Shown here: positions 9,238-16,260 of the stretch, piece after piece | Position numbering within the stretch: position 1 is the stretch's first letter | How the letters are laid out: every line of letters starts with the position of its first letter | NCBI GenBank assembly: GCA_023443765.1 | Contig: JAEZTA010000044.1 | Location: 1 to 19,604 of the forward strand | Origin: Bacteroidota bacterium | Lineage (GTDB): Bacteria; Bacteroidota; Bacteroidia; Bacteroidales; Rikenellaceae | Direction of reading: 5' to 3' | Length of the DNA: 19,604 nucleotides | Notes under the pieces: generated by a model | Seen by the model: only the letters and a program-made list of their open reading frames with translations | Database searches by the model: none | What the model was told of the DNA's origin: nothing | Translations under genes and position numbers: made by a program

Positions 9238-9279
9238 AACGAGGTGTCCCCGGCTGCTATCCGGCGATTCCCTGCATCG

Positions 9280-9319
9280 AAAAAAGAAACTCCCGCATCT
9301 TCCGATGCGGGATTTCTTT
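9280..9319. terminator. Bidirectional intrinsic terminator between asnA and the acyl-CoA ligase gene
   Basis: TCCCGCATC (9291-9299) and GATGCGGGA (9304-9312) form a perfect 9-bp stem with loop TTCC. GAAAC on the left pairs with TTTC on the right apart from one bulged base. ATTTCTTT follows on the plus strand for asnA, and an A-run at 9280-9285 gives a T-run on the minus strand for the converging ligase gene. Confidence 0.85.
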
Positions 9320-9332
9320 GATGATAACCACA

Positions 9333-11003
9333 CTATTTCCCCGTTGCCGGCTGGTCGGGAGTTTTGTTGTCCTTCTTATTCTTGTTGTACAGGAAACGCT
9401 TGATCTTGTGCGTCGGGGTCTTGGCGAAGTCGTCCTTCTCCTCAACGACCTCCGAGATGCGCGAGAACCGGTTGACCTTGGCATTCACAAAATCCATGAT
9501 CTCCTTTTTGAGTTGCTCGGTTTTGGCCTCCCAAGCCTCTTTCTTGCCTTCCCACTCCTCACGCCAGTCGTCGATCATCGACTCGATCTCCTCGCGGTTG
9601 AAGTGTACCAGAGCGATCAGACGCCCCTCCTGCTCCGTGACGATCGAATCGGCAATGCAGACGTGCGAATTGAGCACCGTCTCGATGTCCTCGGGATAGA
9701 TATTTTCGCCCCCGGGACCTACGATCATGTTCTTCAGGCGGCCCTTGATGTAGAGCCAACCGTCCTTGTCGAATTCGCCGAGGTCGCCCGTGCGGAACCA
9801 GCCGTCGGCCGTGAATACCTCTTTCGTCGCCTCGGGATTCTTGAAATAGCCCACCATGGCGCTCGGCGTGAGGGCCACGATCTCACCCTGCCGGGTTTCG
9901 GGGTTGATATTCTCCAGCCGCAGCTGCACGCCCGGGGCCTGGGGGCCCGTCGAGCCGAGCCGCACCATCGAGGGGGCTGCGCCGGCCAGCAGGGGCGCAG
10001 TCTCGGTCAGGCCGTAACCGATGGCATAGGGAACGCGGGCTTCGAGCAGGAATTTCTCCGCCCCGCCATCGAGCTTCGCACCTCCGATTCCGAGGAAACG
10101 CAGGCGGCCGCCGAAGAGTTTCATCAGCTTCTTGCCTGCAACGCGGTGGAGGTAACGGCGCATGAACCCGATCTTATAGAGCGTGCGCCAGAATCCGTTG
10201 GAATTGAACTTGGCAAGCACCTGGTGGCGGTAGATTTTCTCGATGATCAGCGGCACGATCAGCATCACCGTAGGGCGGATGGCGCGCAGCGCGGGCATCA
10301 GCGCTGAGGCCGTAGGCGGACGGTCGAGGTAGACGACCCGCGCGCCCATCGAGAAGGGATAGATCATGCCGATCGAACACTCGTAGGTGTGCGACAGAGG
10401 CAGCACCGAAAGGAACGTGTCGTCGCCGTCGACCGGGAAGATCGAGGACGAAATATCGACCTGGGCGCACAGCGCCGCATGGGTCAGCATCACCCCCTTG
10501 GGTTTGGACGTAGTGCCCGAAGTATAGATGATCACGGCGATGTCCTGCGGTTGGGGAATGCCCATTGAGCCTTCCTCTTTGACGCGCTGTGAAATGACGC
10601 CGAGATTTTTGGTACGAACCACCACGTTCAGCCGTTCGATGGTCTGTTTCGAGAGTTTCGTGAAGAGTTTGTCCGATACGAGGAGCGCCTTCGACTCCGA
10701 ATGTTCGATGATCATGTCCAGCTCCTCGCCCGAAAAGTCGGGAAGGATCGGCACGGCCACCATGCCCGCCGCCGTGACGGCGAAATAACAAACGCCCCAG
10801 TTGGGCATGTTGCTGCTCAGCAGGGCCACCTTGTCCCCGGCGCGAAGCCCCGCCCCGGTCAGGATTTCCTGCACTTTGGCAATACGACTTCCCACCTCGG
10901 CATAAGTCACGTCCTCGCCTTCGTGCATCGCAAAGGCGACTTTCGACGCGAACTTCTCCACGCTGTTGCGAGCCAGTTCGTACAGTGTATTGATAGTCAT
11001 CAT
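9333..11003 (-). CDS. AMP-forming long-chain fatty acid--CoA ligase family protein
   Basis: Adenylate-forming enzyme (ANL superfamily), predicted to activate a fatty acid with ATP and transfer it to CoA. At 556 aa it is slightly shorter than FadD-type plant/animal enzymes but normal for Bacteroidota. Motifs in order: the phosphate-binding loop YTSGTTSKPKG (160-170), GYGLTETAPLL (about 325-335), WFRTGDLG (about 400), the hinge GRLKNMIVGPGGENIYPEDIE (about 418-438) and a C-terminal Lys in PTHKIKRF that should be the catalytic lysine. The C-terminus adds a charged helical segment rich in Glu/Lys/Trp. No signal peptide; a cytoplasmic or membrane-associated location is likely. The gene is divergent from queG. 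The substrate chain length cannot be read from the sequence. The start is ATG 11003 or 11000. Confidence 0.9.
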   Translation of the reverse strand: MMTINTLYELARNSVEKFASKVAFAMHEGEDVTYAEVGSRIAKVQEILTGAGLRAGDKVALLSSNMPNWGVCYFAVTAAGMVAVPILPDFSGEELDMIIEHSESKALLVSDKLFTKLSKQTIERLNVVVRTKNLGVISQRVKEEGSMGIPQPQDIAVIIYTSGTTSKPKGVMLTHAALCAQVDISSSIFPVDGDDTFLSVLPLSHTYECSIGMIYPFSMGARVVYLDRPPTASALMPALRAIRPTVMLIVPLIIEKIYRHQVLAKFNSNGFWRTLYKIGFMRRYLHRVAGKKLMKLFGGRLRFLGIGGAKLDGGAEKFLLEARVPYAIGYGLTETAPLLAGAAPSMVRLGSTGPQAPGVQLRLENINPETRQGEIVALTPSAMVGYFKNPEATKEVFTADGWFRTGDLGEFDKDGWLYIKGRLKNMIVGPGGENIYPEDIETVLNSHVCIADSIVTEQEGRLIALVHFNREEIESMIDDWREEWEGKKEAWEAKTEQLKKEIMDFVNAKVNRFSRISEVVEEKDDFAKTPTHKIKRFLYNKNKKDNKTPDQPATGK

Positions 11004-11076
11004 GTGTTCTTTTTTAACTACGTTTCAATAACGCGAAAGTTTGGGGCGAAATTACGAATTTCCGGTTAAAAAACAC

Positions 11077-11084
11077 TATTTTTG
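11077..11084 (+). promoter_or_regulatory. -7 promoter element of queG
   Basis: TATTTTTG matches TAnnTTTG and lies 15 bases before the queG ATG at 11100, so the leader would be only about 9 bases. No clear TTG occurs 19-21 bases upstream. The divergent ligase gene has only a one-mismatch candidate (TAATTTCG, complement of 11047-11054). Confidence 0.5.
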
Positions 11085-11099
11085 GCGTAAATTATCAAT

Positions 11100-12005
11100 A
11101 TGCTCGACCATCTGCACATCAAAAAACTTGCCGTCGATGCGGGATTCGACCTCTGCGGCATCGCGCCGTGCCGCCACCTGGCTGAGAACGAAGCGCATTT
11201 CCGCGAGTGGCTTTCGAACGGATACCAGTCGTCGCTGGACTACATGGAACGCAACGCAGAAAAGCGTTTCGACCCGCGCCTGCTGGTCGAACATGCCCGC
11301 ACGGCAGTGGTCTGTGCCGTGAGTTACAAGAACCGCATCAGCGAGGGTTATCCCCCGCAGCACCGGGCAAAAATAGCCTCCTACGCCTGTACGACCGATT
11401 ATCATACAACCATCCGGGCGATGCTCACTGAGATGCTCGACGCCCTGCTGGCCTCCTATCCCGGACTCACGGGCCGCGCCTTCGTCGACACCGCGCCGCT
11501 GGCCGAGAAGCAACTGGCCGTGGAGGCCGGATTGGGCTGGGTCGGACGCCAGTCGCTGCTCGTGACGCCCCGTTTCGGGACGTTCGTCCTGCTGGGCGAA
11601 CTGATCCTGACCGACGAAACGGATGTCTACGACACCCCGATCCGGGCATCGCGCTGCGGAACCTGCCACAACTGCATCGACAACTGCCCCACAGGGGCCG
11701 TCACGCCCAACTGGACGATCGACGCAGGCCGCTGCATTTCGTGCCACACGATCGAGAAGGAACCCGCCACCGGAATCGGCCTCCACGGCTGGATTTTCGG
11801 CTGCGACTGCTGCCAGAACACCTGCCCTTTCAATACCAAAACCCCGCTGCACCGCAACAAGGCCTTCGACCCTGTTTTCGACCCGCTGTCGATGGATGCC
11901 ACGACATGGCTCGGGATGGATGACGCAGCCTTCGAGGCCCTCTGCGGCCGCACACCGCTGACGCGCAGCGGCCTCGACCGCATCCGGCGCAACGTCAGGG
12001 AGTAG
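11100..12005 (+). CDS. queG: Epoxyqueuosine reductase QueG
   Basis: Catalyses the last step of queuosine synthesis, reducing epoxyqueuosine to queuosine at position 34 of GUN-anticodon tRNAs, with a cobalamin cofactor and two [4Fe-4S] clusters. The 301-aa protein shows FVDTAPLAEK, containing the aspartate expected as catalytic acid, the cobalamin-domain GLGWVGRQSLLVTP, and the ferredoxin-type Cys pattern C186-x2-C189-x2-C192-x3-C196-P. The second set follows: C212/C215 and CDCCQNTCPFN (Cys235-Cys242). It lacks the C-terminal HEAT-like extension found in some homologues, such as the longer Bacillus enzyme. Its last 11 bases overlap the 3' end of the convergent lipoprotein gene, so there is no room for an intrinsic terminator between them. 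Confidence 0.95.
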   Translation: MLDHLHIKKLAVDAGFDLCGIAPCRHLAENEAHFREWLSNGYQSSLDYMERNAEKRFDPRLLVEHARTAVVCAVSYKNRISEGYPPQHRAKIASYACTTDYHTTIRAMLTEMLDALLASYPGLTGRAFVDTAPLAEKQLAVEAGLGWVGRQSLLVTPRFGTFVLLGELILTDETDVYDTPIRASRCGTCHNCIDNCPTGAVTPNWTIDAGRCISCHTIEKEPATGIGLHGWIFGCDCCQNTCPFNTKTPLHRNKAFDPVFDPLSMDATTWLGMDDAAFEALCGRTPLTRSGLDRIRRNVRE

Positions 12006-14148
12006 TCAGGTTGCGCATGCAGCGCACCGGAAGCCCGAATCCCCGCGGGTCTGAAACGCGCTGGTAAACGTTCGCCTCCGTCAGCCCGAACACCCAGGCT
12101 CCGAACGTATCGGCCGGCGCCGGGGAACTCGACCAGTAATAGCCCGAGGGCGTGAATACGAACAGCCCGAATTCGTCGTACCGGAATCCCACACCGGGAT
12201 AATAGGTCGCGTCGATACCGTTGTAGAGAAAATTCCACCCCTGTACGAACGGCCCCTGCGTGCGAACCTCGCCGCTGGCGACCGTCGCCGTTGCGCCCGT
12301 CTTGGTGAAGGCCGTGAACGCATAGGGATGCGGCATGACCCACCCCGGAGGACAGGGATCGAACAGCGTCTTGACGGTCTTCTGCCCGACCTGATACCCC
12401 GTGGGGTTGCCCCATAGTTCGTCGTTGCGGAACATGGGACCGTTGCCCTTGCCGGCCCCGTAATACCAGTCGTAGGAACTCCCGTCGGTCGTGGTGACGA
12501 AGATGTCGGGATGGGCCACGGCGTAATGCGTATTGCCCGTGTAACCGGCATACTGCCCCACGGCTCCCGTCGAAACCACCGGTTTGCGGTAAGTGATGTA
12601 GGTCTGCGGCACATCCTGCGCATCGAAGACCACCTTTCCCCACGGGAAGGGGTCCTTGCGGCCCCACTGGTAGAGCGGCGCCCGGAACGAACGGGCGTAG
12701 GCCCCGTCCTCCTTGTAGATCGCCCCCAGGTTGCGGTCCATCATCTGCACCGATCCCGAACCGTAATCGGCCTCATAGTCGGCCGAGAGTACATAGGTCT
12801 CGGCAAGCGCGGTCAGCGCGGCGTTGTCCGCATCGGTGATCCAGATGTGCCAGCTCCACAGCGCTTCGTCCGACGACGCATCGGCATAAAGTCCGATGAC
12901 GGCGTTGCCGCCCAGCAACGTGGGACGCGTCGTCAGCGTGAACCAGATTTTCCCATCTTCGACGCGCACGCTCACCGGGTCGATCAGGTGGGGATTGCTC
13001 TGCCACAGCAGACGCGCCGCCGTACCCGACAGCGAAGCCGAAAGCGTGCGCCCTTCGTAACGCTGCACCGCCTCGGCAAGGGCCTGCGAAATCGCCCCGT
13101 TTCCGGCGACCGTAGCGTCGAACGAATACTCCTGCCCCGCCAGCGAGGCGATATAACAATTCGCCCGGGGACCGTTGCCCGACAGGTCCACCGCAGGCTG
13201 CGGAGCCGTGCCCGAAGCGACGGCCTGCGTGATGACCTTCATCTGGGCTGCACCGATCACCAGTCCCGGACGGGTGTAGGTCGCCGTATAGCCGTCCGAG
13301 GTCCGCACCACGACGTAGACCTTCCCGCCGCCGTGCGAATAATCCGCCGGATTGACCGTCAGATAGGCTTTCACCGGTTCGCTCCCGAGCACCGGGGCTT
13401 CCGTAAATCCGAGGCGGCAGTAATTGATCTGCGCCGAGCCGCCCGTATAGGCCGCCGTGTTGTTGCCCGAAGCGGCTGTGAGGTCGAACGTAAACGGCCC
13501 GGTCATGTTGGACATCTCCCCGAGGTTACCCGCCGAATCGACCGTCGCGGCGTCCGTACAGTAGAGCGTCACCTCCGAGAGTTGTTTCCCGGCCATCGTC
13601 CCCGACCCCGTCAGGTCTACCTCGATCACCGCAAAGGCGTGACGGAATGCCAGCGCCGGGAAATCGCCCGTCGTGCTCCCGACAGCCCCCGCCACCAGGA
13701 AATCCGAGTCGCCCAGGTGCGACGAATCGCCCGCAGCAACCTGCACCTGGGAGGTTCCCAGCGTAAAAGTCACTGCCGAAGCGTCGTCCGACGCCTGCTC
13801 CGACCAGGGATAATAGGCATAAAGCGTGTAGCCCGAAGCGCCTTCCGAGAGGGTGATCTCACCGCTGAACGTACCGTTTGCCGCAGCCTCCGTACCCTCG
13901 AACGTCAGCGGGGCATTGACCGTGGTGAACGTATCCCCGCTTTTGACATAAATCCCGATCCGGTCGCCGGGCGTCCAGAGGACGTTGTAACCGTCGGGAG
14001 CCAGTTCCGTGCGGGTCGAGGGGACCGCCGCCGCAATCCGGATGCTGCGGGTGAGCGTCTTCGGCGGAACCGGGTCCCCGGTCCTGTCGGCGGTACAGGC
14101 GCACAGCAGCCCGCATCCGGCCATCGCCGCAATCACAAACCTATTCAT
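11995..14148 (-). CDS. Fimbrillin-family surface lipoprotein with C-terminal FISUMP-type domain
   Basis: A 717-aa predicted lipoprotein. The signal peptide ends in LLCAC, with Cys18 as the likely lipidated residue, followed by Thr/Asp. Residues about 35-310 look like a fimbrillin-like (Mfa-type) beta-sandwich region: IRIAAAVPSTRTELAPDGYNVLWTPGDRIGIY and YTLYAYYPW are typical. A second beta domain (about 320-465) begins DLSGNGPRANCYI and contains LWSWHIWITD. Residues about 465-715 resemble the FISUMP (Fib_succ_major) domain: MMDRNLGAIY, YQWGRKDPFPWG, FDPCPPGWVMP, GYYWSSSP and GFGLPVRCMRN. The function is unknown; adhesion, pilus-tip or polysaccharide-binding roles are guesses. The ATG is overlapped by the end of a small ORF, so translation is probably coupled. 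Codon use matches the neighbours. Confidence 0.82.
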   Translation of the reverse strand: MNRFVIAAMAGCGLLCACTADRTGDPVPPKTLTRSIRIAAAVPSTRTELAPDGYNVLWTPGDRIGIYVKSGDTFTTVNAPLTFEGTEAAANGTFSGEITLSEGASGYTLYAYYPWSEQASDDASAVTFTLGTSQVQVAAGDSSHLGDSDFLVAGAVGSTTGDFPALAFRHAFAVIEVDLTGSGTMAGKQLSEVTLYCTDAATVDSAGNLGEMSNMTGPFTFDLTAASGNNTAAYTGGSAQINYCRLGFTEAPVLGSEPVKAYLTVNPADYSHGGGKVYVVVRTSDGYTATYTRPGLVIGAAQMKVITQAVASGTAPQPAVDLSGNGPRANCYIASLAGQEYSFDATVAGNGAISQALAEAVQRYEGRTLSASLSGTAARLLWQSNPHLIDPVSVRVEDGKIWFTLTTRPTLLGGNAVIGLYADASSDEALWSWHIWITDADNAALTALAETYVLSADYEADYGSGSVQMMDRNLGAIYKEDGAYARSFRAPLYQWGRKDPFPWGKVVFDAQDVPQTYITYRKPVVSTGAVGQYAGYTGNTHYAVAHPDIFVTTTDGSSYDWYYGAGKGNGPMFRNDELWGNPTGYQVGQKTVKTLFDPCPPGWVMPHPYAFTAFTKTGATATVASGEVRTQGPFVQGWNFLYNGIDATYYPGVGFRYDEFGLFVFTPSGYYWSSSPAPADTFGAWVFGLTEANVYQRVSDPRGFGLPVRCMRNLTTP

Positions 14149-14266
14149 CCCAGTCCTCCCGGTCGAAACCTTCGACCCCGCCGTCTACGGTCGAGGCGGC
14201 GAATCCGCGCTCAATGCGCACCTCCACAGCCTCGGCCTCCGGCCGCAAATATGTTTCCTTTTCCAT
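14141..14266 (-). CDS. Small ORF (41 aa) overlapping the start of the lipoprotein gene
   Basis: Read on the minus strand from ATG (complement of 14264-14266) to TAG (complement of 14141-14143). The peptide begins MEKETYLRPEAEAVEV and ends EDWDE; it is strongly acidic, with no signal peptide or membrane segment. Its last 8 bases overlap the lipoprotein start (ATGAATAG), a layout typical of translational coupling, and the purine-rich GGGAGGACTGGG before that ATG lies inside the small ORF. Short acidic ORFs beginning with a 'Y-x-x-P-E-x-E' stretch are, from memory, common beside surface-protein genes in Bacteroidales. The 5' side carries a 10-base-period direct repeat (ATCGTTAA at 14265-14272 and 14275-14282 on the plus strand). 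Function unknown. Confidence 0.65.
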   Translation of the reverse strand: MEKETYLRPEAEAVEVRIERGFAASTVDGGVEGFDREDWDE

Positions 14267-14336
14267 CGTTAAGAATCGTTAAACGTCGGAAAAGGAAGCA
14301 CATACCGTACCAAACCGCCATTCACCGCCGGGCACG

Positions 14337-14366
14337 AAAAAGCGGACCCCACAGGGAGTCCGCTTT
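14337..14366 (-). terminator. Intrinsic terminator downstream of the TPR gene
   Basis: AAAGCGGAC (14339-14347) pairs with GTCCGCTTT (14358-14366); inner CCC/GGG pairs extend the stem around an ACA loop with one bulged base. Read on the minus strand the hairpin ends in TTTTTC, the expected U-run. It separates the TPR gene from the small ORF and lipoprotein pair, 93 bases after the TPR stop. I see nothing else in 14367-14458. Confidence 0.75.
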
Positions 14367-14458
14367 CAGTTCTCTTCGGTCACCGGCCTAAGACACCGGC
14401 TTCAGGGGCGAAAGGATTGCCGTAGCGCGTTCCATCCGGTTCCGCACCCCGGTCCCGA

Positions 14459-15397
14459 CTATTTCGTCAGCTCGGCCAGCGCAGCTTTCGCGTTCTCGGC
14501 AGCCGGTCCGGCAGTCACCTTCCGGAAGGCTTCGATGGCCTGCGGCTTCATCTCCTTGGCGTTGTAAGCAGCGCCCAGCAGGTAGTACATCAGGCTCTTG
14601 TCGGCTTCGTCGGTCTGCACGTCGGCAGCGGCCTGGCCCAGTTCAATCACCTTGTTGTAGTCCTTCTTGTTGGCATAAGCCTGCAGACGCACGTTCTGGA
14701 ACAGCGCGCTCGCGGGATTCTTCTCCAACTGCACGTCAGCCATGGCGATAATGCCGTCGAAATCGCCGGCGCCCTGCAATGCAGCCACCTTGTTATTGGT
14801 GTAGAGGGCCATCATCTCCTTGGCCTTGGCAGCATCCTCGGCATACTTGGGGTGCGTCTTGGCAGCGACAGCCTCGTAAATCTCCATACCCTTCTCGTAT
14901 TCGCCCATCTCGCAGTAGCTCATGGCGAGATTCAGCGCCATGCCCGTGTTGTCCGGGTCGGCCTTATAGCCCTTCTCGAACACGCCTGCAGCGGTCGTGT
15001 AATCCTTGTTGTTGAAAGCCTCACCACCCTGGATCTGGTAGATCTTGGCTACCCAGCCATTGGCTTTGGCCATCTGGCTCATGTCGCCGTAAAGTTCGGC
15101 CAGCTCAGCCGACTTGGTGAAATTCTTCAGCGCCGCGTCGTAATTTTTGGTCCGGACGGCACCGCCGCCCATCATGAAGTAGCACACGGGAAGCGTCTTT
15201 TTGGCGGTGGCCACCTGCGATGCAGCCTCCTCGTTGTCCAGGCCCTGCTCGATCACCTGCTCGAACTTCGCGGCTGCGCCGGCAAAATCCTTGGCGTTGT
15301 AGGCAGCGCCCGCTTCGTTGTAGATTGCTGTAACGTCCTGCGCCGAGAGCGACATCGCCGCAAACAGCACGATTACCAGTACAAATAATTTTTTCAT
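14459..15397 (-). CDS. Secreted tetratricopeptide-repeat protein
   Basis: A 312-aa protein from the start at 15397. MKKLFVLVIVLFAAMSLSAQ is a clear signal peptide cleaved after about residue 20, so the protein is periplasmic or on the envelope. The mature part is almost wholly helical with TPR-like units: YNEAGAAYNAKDFAGAAAKFEQ, GGEAFNNKDYTTAAGVFEKG, LNLAMSYCEMGEYEKGMEIYE and LLGAAYNAKEMKPQAIEAFRK. No catalytic residues are evident, so a scaffold or protein-binding role is likely; the partner is unknown. The frame is open upstream to 15463, but that ATG lies inside the promoter. The gene follows tadA on the same strand but has its own strong promoter and terminator. Confidence 0.88.
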   Translation of the reverse strand: MKKLFVLVIVLFAAMSLSAQDVTAIYNEAGAAYNAKDFAGAAAKFEQVIEQGLDNEEAASQVATAKKTLPVCYFMMGGGAVRTKNYDAALKNFTKSAELAELYGDMSQMAKANGWVAKIYQIQGGEAFNNKDYTTAAGVFEKGYKADPDNTGMALNLAMSYCEMGEYEKGMEIYEAVAAKTHPKYAEDAAKAKEMMALYTNNKVAALQGAGDFDGIIAMADVQLEKNPASALFQNVRLQAYANKKDYNKVIELGQAAADVQTDEADKSLMYYLLGAAYNAKEMKPQAIEAFRKVTAGPAAENAKAALAELTK

Positions 15398-15460
15398 GAT
15401 TCTCCTATACGTTTTTTTAGTTTTCGGTTCATGCACCCCGCACCCGGAATGCGTTGGATG

Positions 15461-15493
15461 CAAAAGTATAAAAAAAATTCCTTTTTTACCAAA
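15461..15493 (-). promoter_or_regulatory. Promoter of the TPR gene
   Basis: On the minus strand TTTG (complement of 15490-15493), a 21-base spacer and TACTTTTG (complement of 15461-15468) match the Bacteroidota consensus. Initiation near 15454 leaves a leader of about 57 bases. The -33 element directly abuts the tadA stop codon (15495-15497). Confidence 0.75.
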
Positions 15494-15494
15494 T

Positions 15495-15941
15495 CTATCC
15501 GCGTAAACCCGCGAAAAAACTGCTCATCAAAGCCTCGCACTCCTCACGAAGCACACCCCGTGCCACGGTGGTTTTGGGGTGAAATACCGCCTCGGAATAG
15601 CGCCTGTAACCCTTCTTGGGATCGTCCGCGCCCCACACCACGCGGCTCACCTGCGCCCATCCGATCGCCCCGGCACACATGATGCACGGTTCGACCGTGA
15701 CGTATAACGTGCAGTTTTGCAGGTACTTGCCCCCGAGCGTCGAGGCTGCGGCCGTCAGGGCCTGCATCTCGGCATGGGCCGTCGGGTCGGCAAGGGTTTC
15801 GACGAGGTTGTGGCCCCGTCCGATCACCGCACCGTCGGCCACGACGACCGCCCCGATGGGGACCTCCTGTTGTTTTAACGCTTTTTGCGCCTCGTTTAGT
15901 GCCAGGCGCATGAATTTTTCGTCGGTTTGCTGCTGTTCCAT
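15495..15941 (-). CDS. tadA: tRNA-specific adenosine deaminase TadA
   Basis: Zinc-dependent deaminase that converts adenosine-34 (wobble position) of tRNA-Arg(ACG) to inosine; an essential function in most bacteria. From ATG 15941 it has 148 aa, close to the family norm. The deaminase signatures are HAE (His56 zinc ligand, Glu58 proton shuttle, within DPTAHAEM) and PCxxC (Cys86, Cys89 zinc ligands, within VEPCIMCAGA). The N-terminal DEKFMRLALNEA and the GADDPKKGY segment are also typical. A TTG at 15959 is in frame but falls in the promoter, so 15941 is preferred. A cytosine/guanine deaminase is less likely given the full TadA motif set. Confidence 0.94.
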   Translation of the reverse strand: MEQQQTDEKFMRLALNEAQKALKQQEVPIGAVVVADGAVIGRGHNLVETLADPTAHAEMQALTAAASTLGGKYLQNCTLYVTVEPCIMCAGAIGWAQVSRVVWGADDPKKGYRRYSEAVFHPKTTVARGVLREECEALMSSFFAGLRG

Positions 15942-15956
15942 GCGGATCGTTTTCGG

Positions 15957-15964
15957 CAAAAATA
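15957..15964 (-). promoter_or_regulatory. -7 promoter element of tadA
   Basis: TATTTTTG on the minus strand matches TAnnTTTG; no clear TTTG lies at -33. Transcription would start near 15950, giving a leader of about 9 bases to the ATG at 15941. Confidence 0.5.
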
Positions 15965-16260
15965 AACATTTTTTCCGAGGAACGCACCTCTTTATCCTTC
16001 GAAACCGCCCCGGGACTACCGTAATACGGTTTATTTCGATTCAAAACAACATTTCCGCCCAAAAGAAGAAAATCAAAATTAAAAAATTACTTGCATTCTA
16101 CATCATAATTTCTATATTTGCATATGGAATAGTCCACAAAACCTTTAAATTCAACTCTATTCGACGAAAAGACATTTTAAAACCCAAACCTAACCAGAAC
16201 ACAGGATCACTACATTTCGAAACTTCAGAAATTACTAACCAGAACTTTATTAAAACCATT
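15965..16260 (+). promoter_or_regulatory. AT-rich divergent regulatory region upstream of the SusC gene
   Basis: Roughly 300 bases with no gene, much richer in A and T than the rest of the window. It holds the SusC promoter (16091-16120), a palindrome ACCGTA-A-TACGGT (16018-16030) nested between CGAAACCG (16000-16007) and CGGTTTATTTCG (16027-16038), and a leader of about 130 bases after the predicted start site. The leader contains an 11-base direct repeat, CTAACCAGAAC, at 16190-16200 and 16235-16245. The palindrome may be an operator, but that is inference. Confidence 0.5.
16091..16120 (+). promoter_or_regulatory. Promoter of the SusC-family gene
   Basis: TTG at 16091-16093, a 19-base spacer and TATATTTG at 16113-16120 match the Bacteroidota consensus. 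Transcription would start near 16127. The promoter therefore looks intact even though the coding frame behind it is interrupted. Confidence 0.75.

Noticed and set aside
12511..14391. A 626-codon open frame on the plus strand
   Set aside because: Antisense to the lipoprotein gene, extremely Arg rich, no domain; a shadow frame.
15398..15463. N-terminal extension of the TPR protein to an ATG at 15463
   Set aside because: That ATG is inside the -7 element of the promoter; MKKLFVLVIVLF at 15397 is a normal signal peptide start.
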